Source of the DNA: Owenia fusiformis
Taxonomy: Eukaryota > Annelida > Polychaeta > Sabellida > Oweniidae
NCBI GenBank assembly: GCA_903813345.2
Contig: CAIIXF020000004.1
Span: 9,124,196-9,188,195 of the forward strand
Reading direction: 5' to 3'
Length of the DNA: 64,000 bases
Made by a program: the position numbers and the translations under genes. The notes beneath the pieces are model-generated. The model was not told the origin of the DNA and did no database searches. It saw nothing but the letters and a program-made list of their open reading frames with translations. Shown piece by piece: positions 13,877 to 26,000 of this stretch (position 1 is the first letter of the stretch; each line of letters starts with the position of its first letter).

Positions 13877-14447
13877 ATGTCTAATATTAAGAAACTTTTT
13901 ACGGGGAAGCTAAACAAAGTTTCCCAAAAGGGTAAAACGAAAAATTCTCAAAATAAGCGACGTCCTTCTGGGTTCATTAATGATGGTGAAAACATTGATG
14001 TCTTTTTTGAAACAGTATCGGAGGATGCCAAACGTAAACAACGTCGAAGGGGAACGATAGATTGTACACCAATCCACACCAATGTAGGAGTCACACCAAT
14101 CCACACCAATGTAGGAGTCACACCAATCGACATCAATGATGAAGTCGATGGCGTTTGTGATATTAACACCAATGAGCACATCAATAACGCTGACAAAACA
14201 GCAGAAAATGCAATGCATAATCAAACTGATACCACCAACAAATCAAATCAAACTATTCATGAAACTGATCATATAACGAGTAATGGAAAGCAACACGCGA
14301 ATGATTTGGAAAATGAATTTGCAGTTGCAGATGGGGACGAAATCACGGGTGTTAATAATGTCACAAAGGAGAAAATACAAAAGAAGCCGTTACAGAGAGA
14401 AATCAACTTAAGTCTTTCATCAGCGAGCAGCAGCACGTCATGTAGTG
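13877..14447 (+). CDS. Coiled-coil gene exon 1
   Basis: ATG in an AAAAATG context opens 190 codons plus one base before GTAACG. It contains an in-frame 27-bp tandem duplication. The open frame running past the donor to 14524 is intron read-through. Confidence 0.75.
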
Positions 14448-17400
14448 GTAACGTAATTAATTTTTATGTTATGATTTCTATTTACAAATTCAAAATTATA
14501 TTAAAATCATGGAATTCTCGTTAAAACTTGAGCATTAAAATATGAAATCTAAATACGTTACCATCCTGTTTTTGGTGTTTGCTTAGTTGTATCTTTTGTT
14601 TTAATATACAGGGTCAGACTATGAAATCAACAATGAGGATTGGAGAGGATCCGTCACGTGTGAAGATAACGCTACTAGTGGACCCGGTGGTGGTGTTTCG
14701 CGACACATGTATGACACAATTAACATGAGGAACGATGATAACATTGGGGTATTGCATTTTAGTATATATATTTTTTTTTAAATAGTCTTTATTCAGCTTT
14801 TGGTCATTTTACATAACATAAACAATGACATAAAATAGATAATTCATACAATTTTCATTTTAATAGTTTTGATACAAATCCACTCTGAACAATAAAATTC
14901 CACTTTGAACAATAAAATACATTTTAGTATATCAATTAACTATTGGGGTATTTCTTTAAAGTGTTTTATGACATTATCGAGACAAAGTGTAATATTGAGA
15001 TATTTCTTGAAAGTATCTGATGAAAATATTGAACTATTGCTTGAAAGTATCTAGTGGCATTTTAGACGTTATTAAGAAGGTACGTATCATATACGAAACT
15101 TGACTTTTGCCTGAAAGTGTGCTCCAGATGGCGTTTTCGGGCATTGCTTGGAACTCCGGGCTGGAACTATTGATATCGTGATCGAAAGTGTCTTATAATA
15201 TTTCAAGGCATTGTTTCAAAGTATCTCATGGAACTGTTCAAGTACTCCTTGCAAATATGTTGTGTTATTTTTGAGACATTGCTTCAAAGGTATCTACTGA
15301 AAGTTTTGCTTGAAAGTATATTGTGATACTAATGAAGTAATGCTTGAAAGTGTCTTATGGTACTGTCAAGAATTTTAGACATTGCTTGAAAGTATTTCAT
15401 AACACTGGTGAGAAATGGCTCCAACGTACATATGTATCTCGTGTAACCTTATCCGAATAGCCACGTGTACCTGTCACTATCTACTTTTTTTCTTTTCTAT
15501 TTGCTTCATGTTGTAAATTTCGAATGATCACCCAAAATGTTAGATATACATTTTACCATGAAATGCAATATGATATGCTCTACATGTGATGAATCACGTC
15601 TTTAATCGAATACACGTGTAATAATCATAATCTACTTAACATTTTTTAATCATTAAACAATACCTCATTTAAGGCCTCGAGGGCAAATCATCTGATCTCC
15701 AGGGGGGGGGGGGGTCATACCGTATATTCAAAGAAGAAACCTTTATGTTGGGTTTGGAGGGAGGAAAAGACACATGCCATATAGGATTCGCATTTTTGAA
15801 TTAAAATCTTTGATAGAAGAGAAAAACTATTTTGGGACTAATGATTGATCTGAAGAAAATTGAAATAATCAGATCGAATATAAGAAACCAATGTCGCCAA
15901 AATCAAATGGTCCGCACATATTGAGCCTGAGCACTTTACATACTTGACACTTGAGGAGAATCACTCTCATCGGTTTACATGAAATCATCATGACTTTTTC
16001 ACACCCAACTCTTAAAAATCTTCCTGTAACGTAACGTCATGTATATTTCAATTGTACCTTCTTTGTACGCCTCCAAACCACCTGTGCTTCATGTCACATG
16101 AGTTTCATATGAAATGCTCATATTTAACATCATATAATATGAGATAAGAGTTTACAACAAGGGGAAGATATATCAAGACATATACTTGCTATTTGTGAAT
16201 CATTTCAGTGAAAGATAATCAGCCTTTGTAAAATGCTCGGTTCAGCATTTCCCTTAATAGAAATTCGAACTTTTGTCTTTGGAGAAATGTATTTTATGAC
16301 ACCCAAATTCACTCATAATTCTCAAAGGCGCGATAGAAACAATGAGAAAACATGTTTATGAAAAGATGGCAGTAAACTCAACATGTAAGTACACTAGTAC
16401 AGTACTGTAAAACCTATCCAAGTGAAACACATGTGGCACCTCGAAAAAGTATATTCCACTTGAGACGTGTTTCACTTAAGAGGCACATTTAACATTATGT
16501 CAGTTGGTCTTGGGGCTCTGAAAAGTGTTCCACTTACAGAGGTGTTCCCCTTCTAGAGGTGTTTCACTTTAGAGGTTTCACTGTATGTAGGCCATATCTG
16601 TAAAATATGAACTGCACGGCTGCCATCTTTATATATGTCTAAAACCTAATTCTGATGTTCTCTTCTCCTCTATGTTATCTTGTTGTTCTGGCAAAAATCA
16701 TTTCATTTACAATTATACAGTATTAACAATATAATATGATTTATTTGTACTGATGCCCTGTTAGGGCCAAACGTACAACCAAAATTAAAGAAATAAAGTA
16801 CAGCAAAAACAACAAGGCGATTATATGCAATGAATTTGAGTAAAATAATCCGATTAGCAGTCAAACCCTACTTGTTGCTATTATAGCCACTCTCCATATT
16901 CATCTTCTGAAGTGTATTATGCATAGGCTTAGGTCGATAGAAATAATTTTCAAATAAATAAATAGAAAAATATAATACTGGATTCTGTTGGTGCTGCCAT
17001 CTTTATATCGGCCCAAAATCTATACTATTATGACATCCATTTAACAGGACAAGGATGAACTGATACGGACGTTGAGGAAACAGCTGAGCATAACAGAGAT
17101 CAAGCTGCAGGAGGCGACAAAGAGTGAGGTGCTGGCCAACCAACGGAAGATCAGCCTTATGTATCAAGTTGAGGAGAGGGACGAGATTAAACGAACCTAC
17201 CAGCGAGATGTGGTGAGTGATGTTGGTCACTGGCATCGGAAATATCTAAACACAACCTTGTGTCCTTGTTGCTACGCACATAAAAAAAGTCAATCAAATA
17301 TTTACCATGTGGTCCTTTTAACTCTCAAAGGACCGGATTGTTTTCATACCAAGTTTTTCACTTTCAGTGCATCAATTTTGTGGATTACATGTTATATTAT

Positions 17401-19207
17401 GGTAAAGTACATTGTTTTGATGGCAAAGAAGAGATGGAAATCTTTAAAACGATATCTTCATCTTGAAAAAACACAACTGGGAAGATATTTTTCTACTTTT
17501 GGGAAAACAGCCATCATGGACTTAAATTCTCTGGTTGATATATCAGCCAGCAGTCCTTTAAGGGTTAAGAAAAAGTTCAAAATGTTTCACAATAAGGGTT
17601 TTGTATTTTTGTCCTACCCTGTACAATAGGTGTTTATACATAATTGGTTTAAAATGGACTGGACGGGTATCTATATTTATATGTATAAAATGCTCTATAT
17701 GTTCCCACTTGAGGATGAGTCTCAGAAGACAATAGAAAGACTATCCAAGAAGATTATAACTCAAGAAGATCAGTTGTTCCATCTTGAAGACACCAATGAA
17801 GAACTTACTGCTAATCTCAAAGAGGCCAATGCCAAGTAAGAAATGCTTAACGTCATATAAAATGTTTCTTTTGTTTAGGCATGGGCTTAGATGTTAATGT
17901 CTTCATCAATGATGGTTTCAAAATTTTTAAGGTCTATTAAGGTCTTCATACTTATATTATGGTTCTAAAATTAGGTCTTCACAATATATTGCTTACATTT
18001 AGGTTATCAAGTTATGTTTGGATTGTTTAAATGAATACTAGTCAAAATTATAGTTAAAATAGACAAAAATCCTCAAATAATGGATGAGTCAAAGTAAATA
18101 CATCTTAGTGCTGCCATAAGGAAACACAGATGGCATATATTGTACACGTATGAATGGAAAATAAATTAACTTCATGTTATGTAGGATGAAGCAGAACAGT
18201 GTATTAATGGCTGCCACTGATGATACCCTGAGGGAGCTTCAAGAGGAAAATAAGCACATATTACATCAAAATGTAATTCTTGAAGAAAGTGTTTCAAAAC
18301 TGAAAGACCAAAAAGAAGGTTAGGAATATTTTTTATGATTTAAGTACAAAGGGAACCAAGTATTTTTAGTTAAATGCCTACTTGTTTATTAACAGAACGA
18401 CATAGATTCATTGAAGCATGGCATCAGACCAACAAGAAATGACCATTGGGCACGAATCATTGTAATACCCATTATGAAATCCATGAATCAAATAGGCAAA
18501 TTAGGATGAATTTCATAAACTTAAAAAAATTTTCATCAATAAATGATATCTTAGGACTATGGTGCCATCATATTACCAGAAAAAGGTTCAAAGAGGGCAA
18601 CAATTGCAAACTACCCAATTTAGCTTTACAATGGAGTTGTACATGTAGGTCTAACAAACAATGTGTCATTTTAACATTTGTAGTTATGGACCATCAGAAG
18701 TGGGAACTAATTCAAGAATTGAAGGAAGTCAAAGCCCAACTAGATAAGGAGAAAGCAAGAGTGACTCAACAAGAAAAAGAAATCAGTCTTCTTAAAACAA
18801 GCCTTAAAGCAATAAAAACCAAGATGGAGGAACAAAAGCATCCAACTAACGAGCTCAAACTTGTGTTGAAAGAAGGGCTCACATCTTTGAGAGATGATAT
18901 CCTCAATGGACAAATCAGTCCAATAGATGGAGCCACTGTATTTCAAGATGGCCACCACAAAGGTCAAGGTCAAAGAAGAATGAGTGATTTTGAAGTATCT
19001 CAGCCCAATAGAAGAGGCAGTTTAACATTGATGGGGAATATAAGCAATCGACGAAGGCATAGTGAACAGCTTGGACAGCTGCCACTTAGAGGGCGGAATG
19101 GTTTGCTTACTCGTAGAGGAAGTGAGGTTCCTATTCCATGTATTCTAGAAAAAGATATAACTGATCTGACTGAAGAACACCTAGAGATGAAACACTATTT
19201 TGTGTAA
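13877..19207 (+). CDS. Six-exon gene for an unrecognised coiled-coil protein (about 550 residues)
   Basis: Exons: 13877-14447, 14612-14748, 17048-17212, 17714-17835, 18185-18318 and 18684-19207; every junction has GT/AG and compatible phase. Residues 1-190 are hydrophilic and low in complexity, with a basic start (KKLFTGKLNKVSQKGK), a three-copy TPIHTNVGV repeat near residues 67-90 and an Asn/Thr-rich stretch. About residues 237-460 form long heptad-like helices rich in Glu, Lys, Leu and Gln (for example EELTANLKEANAK, KAQLDKEKARVTQQEKEI), typical of coiled coils. The tail is Arg/Gly/Ser-rich with RRGS-type motifs (NRRGSLTLMG, TRRGSEVP), possible basophilic-kinase sites by inference. No signal peptide or membrane segment. 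Role unknown; a cytoskeletal or scaffold protein is a guess. The 17714 start of exon 4 could instead be 17720. Confidence 0.75.
14070..14140 (+). repeat. In-frame 27-bp tandem repeat in exon 1
   Basis: The unit ACACCAATCCACACCAATGT plus AGGAGTC occurs twice exactly and a third time diverged (ACACCAATCGACATCAATGA), encoding TPIHTNVGV, TPIHTNVGV, TPIDINDEV. Confidence 0.9.
14612..14748 (+). CDS. Coiled-coil gene exon 2
   Basis: Acceptor ATACAG; GG completes the Gly codon left by exon 1. Encodes an acidic segment (SDYEINNEDWRGSV) and a Gly-rich stretch, ending in phase 0 before GTATTG, a weaker donor. Confidence 0.65.
14749..17047 (+). other. Intron 2 of the coiled-coil gene, repeat-bearing
   Basis: About 2.3 kb with no exon seen. 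About 14.94-15.43 kb holds a degenerate tandem series of GCTTGAAAGTATCT-type units spaced roughly 50-60 bp. A run of 14 G lies near 15.70 kb. A GTTCCACTT element lies at 16.40-16.59 kb. Confidence 0.6.
16400..16590. mobile_element. Small inverted-repeat element, GTTCCACTT family, copy 2
   Basis: Starts TACAGTACTGTAAAACC, ends GAGGTTTCACTGTA, with internal GTTCCACTT repeats; same family as 334-578. Intronic. Confidence 0.6.
17048..17212 (+). CDS. Coiled-coil gene exon 3
   Basis: Acceptor TTTAACAG, donor GTGAGT, 55 codons in phase 0. Encodes helical, charged sequence (DKDELIRTLRKQLSITEIKL). The open frame extending to 17629 is intron. Confidence 0.85.
17714..17835 (+). CDS. Coiled-coil gene exon 4
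   Basis: Encodes DESQKTIERLSKKII and onward in a heptad-like pattern and ends AA before GTAAGA; the next exon supplies the G for Lys. The acceptor is the AG at 17712-17713 after a mixed tract; TCTCAG six bases later is an alternative start. Confidence 0.75.
18185..18318 (+). CDS. Coiled-coil gene exon 5
   Basis: Acceptor TATGTAG, donor GTTAGG. Encodes MKQNSVLMAATDDTL followed by a helical LRELQEENKHILHQ stretch, ending in phase 1. Confidence 0.75.
18684..19207 (+). CDS. Coiled-coil gene exon 6 (terminal as read)
   Basis: Acceptor TTTGTAG; TT completes the Val codon. Encodes the last helix (QKWELIQELKEVKAQLDKEK), a linker and the basic RRGS-rich tail, to TAA at 19205-19207. The stop overlaps a possible donor (TTT then GTGTAAAG); splicing there would remove it and could extend the protein. 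Confidence 0.75.
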
Positions 19208-19724
19208 AGGCAGTTTTTTTTCTAGAATTTCTAACAACGGGCTAAATAAATGAAAACAACAGCAAAATCAATGGAAATCATTTTAACATGGAAATGTTGA
19301 AAAGTCCCTAAAAACAATAGGCGACTGTGAAAACCAGTGAAAATCACCTGTTGCCTGCTGCTAATGAAACCACTGAAAAGCATTAAACATTTTAACACTT
19401 CTTGTACAATGTTATGCCATATCTTATACACTTTTGAAGTATTAGTAAAATCATAAGTTTACTGACTTTGACTATTCAAATGAATCTTAGATACATGTAC
19501 ATGTAGTTGTCTTTCATGCACACAATAGTTTGCTAGGAATTATTTTAAAATCAAACGTTCAGCACTGTTGGCCCCACTATAGGAAAATGTACCCAGTTCG
19601 ATCAAGCAGGGCCTGTATAAGAAACTAAAATATATATTTATTTTTTTGTAAATAATTTCAGTTTTGACTTATTGGACTATATAATGTACTCAGCATGCCA
19701 AAAATGTAATCAGATCTTCAACAC

Positions 19725-19881
19725 TAGTCTGCTCTTCCATCTGTAAAACGTTCATTTGGAATGGATGAGCAGTTTTACAAGAATTTTGATGACAATGTTT
19801 ATATGACATCACGTCTGCCCATCCACCCAGCAGCACAAGACAATGCCAATACACTTTGGAACCTTCAACTTGAATGTACCT
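19725..19881 (+). CDS. Possible 3' coding exon of the coiled-coil gene
   Basis: After AACACTAG there are about 52 open codons (SALPSVKRSFGMDEQFYKNF...) to a TAG. The start is phase-compatible with a donor at TTT/GTGTAAAG in exon 6. Composition looks protein-like, but the acceptor lacks a good pyrimidine tract. It could also be 3' UTR or a remnant. Confidence 0.3.
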
Positions 19882-19963
19882 AGAATCTCAGTTGGTACGG
19901 GATACATGTGTTTGGAATTGGGAGGTTTTTGGATAGAGTGTTTGCCCTGAGGGAAATATGAGT

Positions 19964-20228
19964 AAAAGCATCTTTGAACAATGACGTTTTAATGCCAATT
20001 GGTACCATTGGAAAGTTACCTGTTTATAAAAATATAGGTGGATATATTATGTCAGACAGATGTGACCAGTGCTTATACGACTCATATAATAAACCGCTAA
20101 GGCCAAAGCCACTAGTGACATCTATTTATCTATCCAAAGAGGAAGTTCTTCCAACAGCACACTCCAAATCCTTTCAAAAAGAAGCAACTGTACATTTTGT
20201 TAAATGTAATTATGTATTTATATTTTGA
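19964..20228 (+). CDS. Possible second 3' coding segment
   Basis: An open frame with protein-like content: PIGTIGKLPVYKNIGGYIM, then MSDRCDQCLYDSYNKPLRPK and LVTSIYLSKEEVLP. The CxxC-bearing stretch is unlike the low-complexity intergenic frames nearby. A splice from GAAT/GTACCT at about 19.87 kb to GAG/TAAAAG at about 19.96 kb would be in phase but uses weak sites. Family not recognised. Confidence 0.3.
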
Positions 20229-20859
20229 CCCCAGTATAAGTATATATTACACATCATATATAAAAAATTAACAATACCTTTTGATATATTGTAAATGAAT
20301 GTAAATATAACTAAATCACCAACAATCATTCACAGTTACTGCAATATAAGTAAAACAATACACAGTATACTATGTTAACAATATACACATGTTAAGTTTA
20401 TACAAAGACAATAATTTTATCTCCTATAAAACAAATACAATTTATTAGATCTAGAGTATCTATCGGTATCAATTTTGGATTATTAAGAATGGTGAAGTCA
20501 ACTCTAAGAGTTTTTCCTAAATTCCTATAATAAAAGCGTTAACTCTCAACTTACTCTCGTACATGTGGATAACAGAAATACATTTTACAGATATTTCAGA
20601 AAAATCACTGTACCATAGTAATGTTTCATTATTAAGTAACCGGGCAAGTACAGGTAAAATAAGTAAAAGGTAATAATGGATTTCTTTAAACTTTTTAAAC
20701 AATGGAATAATAACACAGTCTTTCTTACTGAGACAAGCATCAAACATAAATGTGTCACAAACCAAAAAGGTTTGAGTTAGAAAACTACATTTCTTATTAA
20801 AAAATGTTTAATCTGTAATCATTTCAAAATCTTTTCCTTGAAAATTATTATTCAATACA

Positions 20860-21036
20860 GTAGAACCTGCTAAGTGAAACACAGTCAGTGGAACATCTCA
20901 CATGTGGAACAGTGTTTTTAAAGTCCCACGGCCTATTTACACCATGTCAATGAACCTCTGGAAGTGGAATACCTCCCAAGTGGAACACTTTTTAGAGGTC
21001 CAAATGGTGTTCCACTTACACAGGTTCTACTGTATT
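20860..21036. mobile_element. Small inverted-repeat element, GTTCCACTT family, copy 3
   Basis: Bounded by ACAGTAGAACCTGC and CAGGTTCTACTGT, TA-flanked on the right, with internal AAGTGGAACAC and GTTCCACTT repeats. Confidence 0.65.
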
Positions 21037-21139
21037 ACATTTTTAGGTGTAGCTCTTATTTAACATTTGCCATTTTAAAAAATTCTTAAAGAAAAATATG
21101 AACATGTCATGAATCTTCTGATTTAACACAGTCAACTAT

Positions 21140-21512
21140 ACAAAATAAAACCTGTCTTAGTGAACACCTCTATCTACACTCCAAAAATCAAATCTGATTT
21201 TTGACGCTGTTTCGGTGCCAAGTTACAGTACGTTTCGGCACCAAATGGACTGACTAGTCCAGTGCCAAATTTTGGAGTCGAAGGGTTTCAGTGCCGGAAC
21301 GGTGCCAGAATAGCGCCAAATTTTTTCGATACTGAAACGGCGCCACATTATATTGGCTGTGTAGTGAACACTTGTGTACAGAGAACACCACTTCAAGACA
21401 AATTTTACATTGACTCCTGTAAAAACCCTCTCAGCTGTGAACACCCACCCACAATGAACACTTGTTGTGACTCCATAGGTGTTCACTATACACAGGGCTT
21501 ACTGTATTCCCC
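21140..21512. mobile_element. Related inverted-repeat element with an internal insertion
   Basis: Outer parts are AAACCTGTCTTAGTGAACACC and repeated GTGAACACTTGT to GCTTACTGTATT, a diverged version of the GTTCCACTT family. The middle (about 21.17-21.35 kb) carries a different sequence rich in TTTCGGTGCCA and GGCACCAAA in both orientations, suggesting a nested insertion. Confidence 0.5.
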
Positions 21513-21729
21513 AAAATACCTCAAATTGACATGCCCATTTTATTAAATAAATAAACTATGTAATACATATATTTATATGTAAATAATATATAAATTGATC
21601 AGTTGTTTGGTTTTAGGGAATGTAGTGATAAAGAAGAGATACATCAGCTGTATGTTATAATGGAGACTATATTTGTTATTAATTAAGCACTAGGTGTTTG
21701 AGTTGTTTGGTTTAGGTCATTCAAATGCA

Positions 21730-22045
21730 ATATTAAACTGATGTCCCAAATGGTCCATAGGCCCATTTTAAACCAATGTCCCAAAAGGCCCATAGTAAAC
21801 TAATGTCCCAAAAAGGTCCATATTAAACTGATATCCCAAAAGGCTCATATTAAATTGATTCCAAATGGCCCATATTAAACTGATGTCCCAAAAGGCCTGT
21901 AGTAAAAATTTGTCCCAAAAGGCTCATATTAAACCGATGTACTAAAAGGCTCATATTGAACCGATATTCCAAGGGCTTGTAGTAAACCATTGTCCCAAAA
22001 AGCCCCAAAGGTTCATATTAAACTGATGTCCCAAAAGGCCTGTAG
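21730..22045. repeat. Minisatellite, unit about 27-30 bp
   Basis: Degenerate tandem copies of ATTAAACTGATGTCCCAAAA followed by GGCCCATA, about ten units. Confidence 0.85.
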
Positions 22046-22454
22046 GCCTGCTTGAAGTGTTTTGAAACATATCAGTAGTTTATCCTATTTCCGCATAAAG
22101 CTGAGAATGGCATCATAATCAATAGGCCTGCATAGCGTGAGAGTCAATGACTTTTACACACTAAAACATTTCATTGTGCTTTATGTGTAGAAGGTCAATA
22201 TTTTCTGATATCATATGTTCCGAGTATTCTTGGGTTTCCTTAGACCAATGATCATTTTCTTGTGAAACTTATTAAATTGAAATAAGGGAAACATTTTGTT
22301 TTTTGCTTTGAAAAACATTGGATATTGAGAGTCCAATACTGTAAGTTTAGGGTTCAATAAGGTCTAACAAACAGGGAAGGAAATATAAGGCTCTGGGCCC
22401 TCTTAATATAATAGTTTCACAAATTATGTTTGTAGTTTAAACCTAGCCTAGCCC

Positions 22455-22820
22455 TAAACTCTGATAAATATATGTGGTAAGTTTATTCCTCCTTGGTAAT
22501 ATCATGGGCTTTCAAGAGTTGAAAGCCCATGGTAATATCATACATGTAGCTCTGCGAATCCTGGGAAATTATAACTTCGTATTCGGAGCACATTCCTCTA
22601 GTGCAAGGAAATCTCATTTGACGTCTTATTTGATCGTCACACTGGTTTTTGAGAACTCTGATAAATATGTGTGGTAAGTTTATTCCTCCTTGGTAATATC
22701 ATACATGTAGCTCTCTGAGAATCCTGGCAAATCAACTACGTATTCGGAGCACATTCCTATTGCAAGGAAATCTCATTTGACTTCTTATTTGATCGTCACA
22801 CTGGTTTTTGAGATATACCA
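22455..22820. repeat. Tandem duplication of the exon 15 end plus 3' UTR, two copies
   Basis: Two copies (about 22.46-22.66 and 22.66-22.82 kb) share TATTCGGAGCACATTCCT, AGGAAATCTCATTTGACnTC, GATCGTCACACTGGTTTTTGAG and TTTATTCCTCCTTGGTAATA. On the minus strand the shared part includes the last codons (SQKPV), the TGA and 3' UTR. Confidence 0.9.
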
Positions 22821-23033
22821 TGAACATGTTCCGTTTCAGATTCCTGGTCTGAAAAGTCAACGAGAATAAATTCATCTTCCTCGGCATCCACCCAATTCTC
22901 TACCTGGTGTGTCCTGGATTTTATGTGGTGAGTCATGGCATGATCTGGCCGATCGGAATGTAAGTCAGTGTTGGCGTTGAAGCTGGCAGTGACTGGGCTG
23001 GGGCTTGTATGACCAGCACGTTGCCTCTTTGGC
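22796..23033 (-). CDS. TMCO3: TMCO3 exon 15 (terminal)
   Basis: Acceptor CTTTCAG, 79 codons, TGA at 798-796 of this kilobase. Encodes the cytosolic tail, beginning [14 protein letters not shown] and including an acidic [16 protein letters not shown] cluster. Its 3' end and stop codon are duplicated downstream at 22.46-22.66 kb. Confidence 0.9.
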
Positions 23034-26000
23034 CTGAAAGAGTTAAATATAAAAACATGTTTACAAGATTCATGACAAATACTTTTTAGACTGCGCTAAG
23101 GGAGTGCTGATTCTGAAATAATATTCTTACATTTTTCATGTTTATCATCTTTGTGTGCATAATATGGCCTAAAGTGTCATCCACCTCTATATCTGTATTT
23201 TTCACGAAATGTTTGAAAATAAATAAATGAAATTAAAGAAAATGAAATGAATAATAAACAAAGCATTTAAATTTCATTCCATTGAAGTATCTTATTCTAG
23301 ATTGAGCATTCATCTATTTTCGATAGGGACATTTTAAACATAAATGAATACAAAATGGTGTAGAAATATGAGAAAAGTGTATATACGCTAGACTACCCAG
23401 ATAGCAAGAAATGTATTCACTACCTTTAAGTCCCAATAGTGATGTTATAGGTGTCCCATAGCTAGCTCTATGTTAGCCTGCAAGATGCAGTGAAACATGG
23501 ATGAACATTATAATTCAAATAAATTTAAACAATAAACACTTGTAAAATAAAAGCGTGCATGCATTTTTCAGCTTCATTGTGGTCAGTTTAAAATGTCTTG
23601 ATGACTCTTTTTATTGGGAGAAATTAAACACCAAATTATTTTAATTTTATTTTTTATAAATATCTAACCACAATGCAGCTTTAAAGAAAGTACAACTGTA
23701 TATATGAAATAGATGTACACATGCAATTTTTAAAATTTTAAAAATCAAACTAAAACTTTATAAACAAAATTAAAAGGTCAATGTACAGCAGAAACAACAT
23801 TAAGTGCTTACAATGTAACATGCCAGGGCTGCCAAGTTGCCGAGGGGGTTCACTTTTTAAAAAAATCTATCGGGGTTCACTTTTAACAACTTTGGCCCAA
23901 AAAGGATCAAAATCACTTGAAAGGTGCTCAGAATGGTGAAAAACTGTATGATTTTGAAAGAAGGGGTGGGGGGGGTTCATGCTCATGTATAACCAAAATT
24001 TTTTAAAGTAGGTAAAGATGTTAAATGCAATTCAAATTGATCATTAATAAAAAAGATGTTTTAATCACTTTTCAAAAGTAGGTATACATGTAGGTAAGTT
24101 TGCCCCAACTGCCGAGGAATGGATCATGTGGAAAAATTGGATGCAACGATCAATTTATATTTGTAGGATGCCTAAGGTTGTCACAAAATAATTAAAAGTG
24201 AGCAAGAACTAGTCCCTTTCCAATGGTATTTTGTTTCTAACAATATTTTTAACTTATGAGTTTGATAGAAGATTAAAAGTATTCAAATGTCAACTGTTAT
24301 TCATAGCTTTGGCAGGATAGTTGATATGTATCATCCTATTAGAAAAATTACTGATATTTTGAAAGGGTGAAAATATATTTTGAAGAGTACAAAAAATATG
24401 TGAATGGAAGTACATGCATATCCCCTTTAGAGATACTGTCAATCAAGAAGGCTATTACCAGAGTTAAGATTTATGCAGTAGTGATCTCCCTAGTATGATC
24501 TTAATGGTTAAGGCTTGCACCCACCTGAGAATCCATTTGCACTCGCAAAAATAATGTAAAAAAGGCAAATTTTGACCAAATGTAGTGTACTCTAAATTGT
24601 GAAAATAAGAATTTTGCCCCCTCTTGAGAAAAAATCATAGAGAGAACACTGCAAAGTTTATAGATAGTATAGTAGAGAGTATATAAGCGTGCTGCATTCA
24701 ATCACAATACCTATTATGCGGAAAGTTTGTACCTTCGAGACCTCAGTTGCCATAGAGACATTCTCCAGAGAACTGGTGCCAGAATGAGGCTCAGTGTCGT
24801 CACACTCAGAATGAGAAGATAAATCTGGAATCAATCAGAATCTTGGATTAAATGTAGAACAGTACATGTATAAATAATTCTTAATGCAATGATCAACAGT
24901 ATGCATTCAGTAGGCTCATTCAGCCTCAATGTCTTCAGGTCTTGGTGACTATTTGTTTATTGGGAATACCCTCTAAGACTGTAACAAAGTTTGAAGTAAC
25001 CCTAGATTGAACAACTATTCATTTAAATATGGTCAGTAAAATTGAGTAAAGGTAGAGACTGGCAGACCACAGTCTAAGTTCAAATAGGATTCAGTGCAAG
25101 TTCATATTGAATATTTCAAGTTAAAATGAGTGTGGAATTTAACGTTTATTTTTTCTACTCTAAGCATACTTCATACACTTCTCTAGAAATGAGTCCTAGC
25201 TGCCTTGCTCTAGAGCCAAACACAAAGGAGAATTCGAATTGGAATTTTTTTAAGTTAAAATGGGAGTGTCATCCGATTAGATTTTCTTTGCCAGAACATA
25301 CCTCTCTAGAAATGAGTCCTAGTTGCCTTACTCTAGAGCCAAACACAAAGGAGAATTCGAATTGGAATTTTTTTAAGTTAAAATGGGAGTGTCATCCGAT
25401 TAGATTTTCTTTGCCAGAACATACCTCTCTAGAAATGAGTCCTAGCTGCCTTGCTCTGGAGCCAAGCACAAATGAGATTTGAAATTGAATATCTTAAGTT
25501 AAATGGTAGTGGATTAGATTTTCTTTGCCAGAACATACCTCTCTAGAAATGAGTCCTAGCTGCCTTGCTCTGGAGGCAAGCACAAATGAGATTTGAAATT
25601 GAATATCTTAAGTTAAATGGTAGTGGATTAGATTTTCTTTGCCAGAACATACCTCTCTAGAAATGAGTCCTAGCTGCCTTACTCTAGAGCCAAACACAAA
25701 GGAGAATTCAAATTGTAATTTTTTAAAGTTAAAATGGGAGTGTCATCTGATTAGATTTCCTATGTCAAGACATACCTCTCTAGAAATGAGTCCTAGCTGC
25801 CTTACTCTGGAGCCAAGCACAAAGGAGAATTCAAATTGTAATTTTTTAAAGTTAAAATGGGAGTGTCATCTGATTAGATTTCCTATGTCAAGACATACCT
25901 CTCTAGAAATGAGTCCTAGCTGCCTTACTCTGGAGCCAAGCACAAAGGAGAATTCAAATTGAATATCTTAAGTTAAAATGGGAGTGGATTAAATTTTCTT

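Larger units (their letters stand above)
20229..22795. other. Spacer between convergent genes, repeat-rich
   Basis: No exon seen. Holds two inverted-repeat elements (20.86-21.51 kb), a minisatellite (21.73-22.04 kb) and the duplicated 3' end of TMCO3 exon 15. The coiled-coil gene ends on the plus strand and TMCO3 on the minus strand, so they converge here. Confidence 0.6.

Noticed and set aside
13910-14224. Minus-strand open frames opposite exon 1 of the coiled-coil gene
   Set aside because: Shadows created by the repeat and composition of the real exon on the plus strand.
17072-17629. 185-codon continuous plus-strand frame
   Set aside because: Only 17048-17212 looks like coding sequence; the remainder follows a strong GTGAGT donor and is intron-like.
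25126-25962. Plus-strand repetitive open frames ([20 protein letters not shown] repeats) that look like a repeat protein
   Set aside because: They are the antisense of tandem TMCO3 exon 13 half-copies; the strand and frame arise from unit length, not from a gene.
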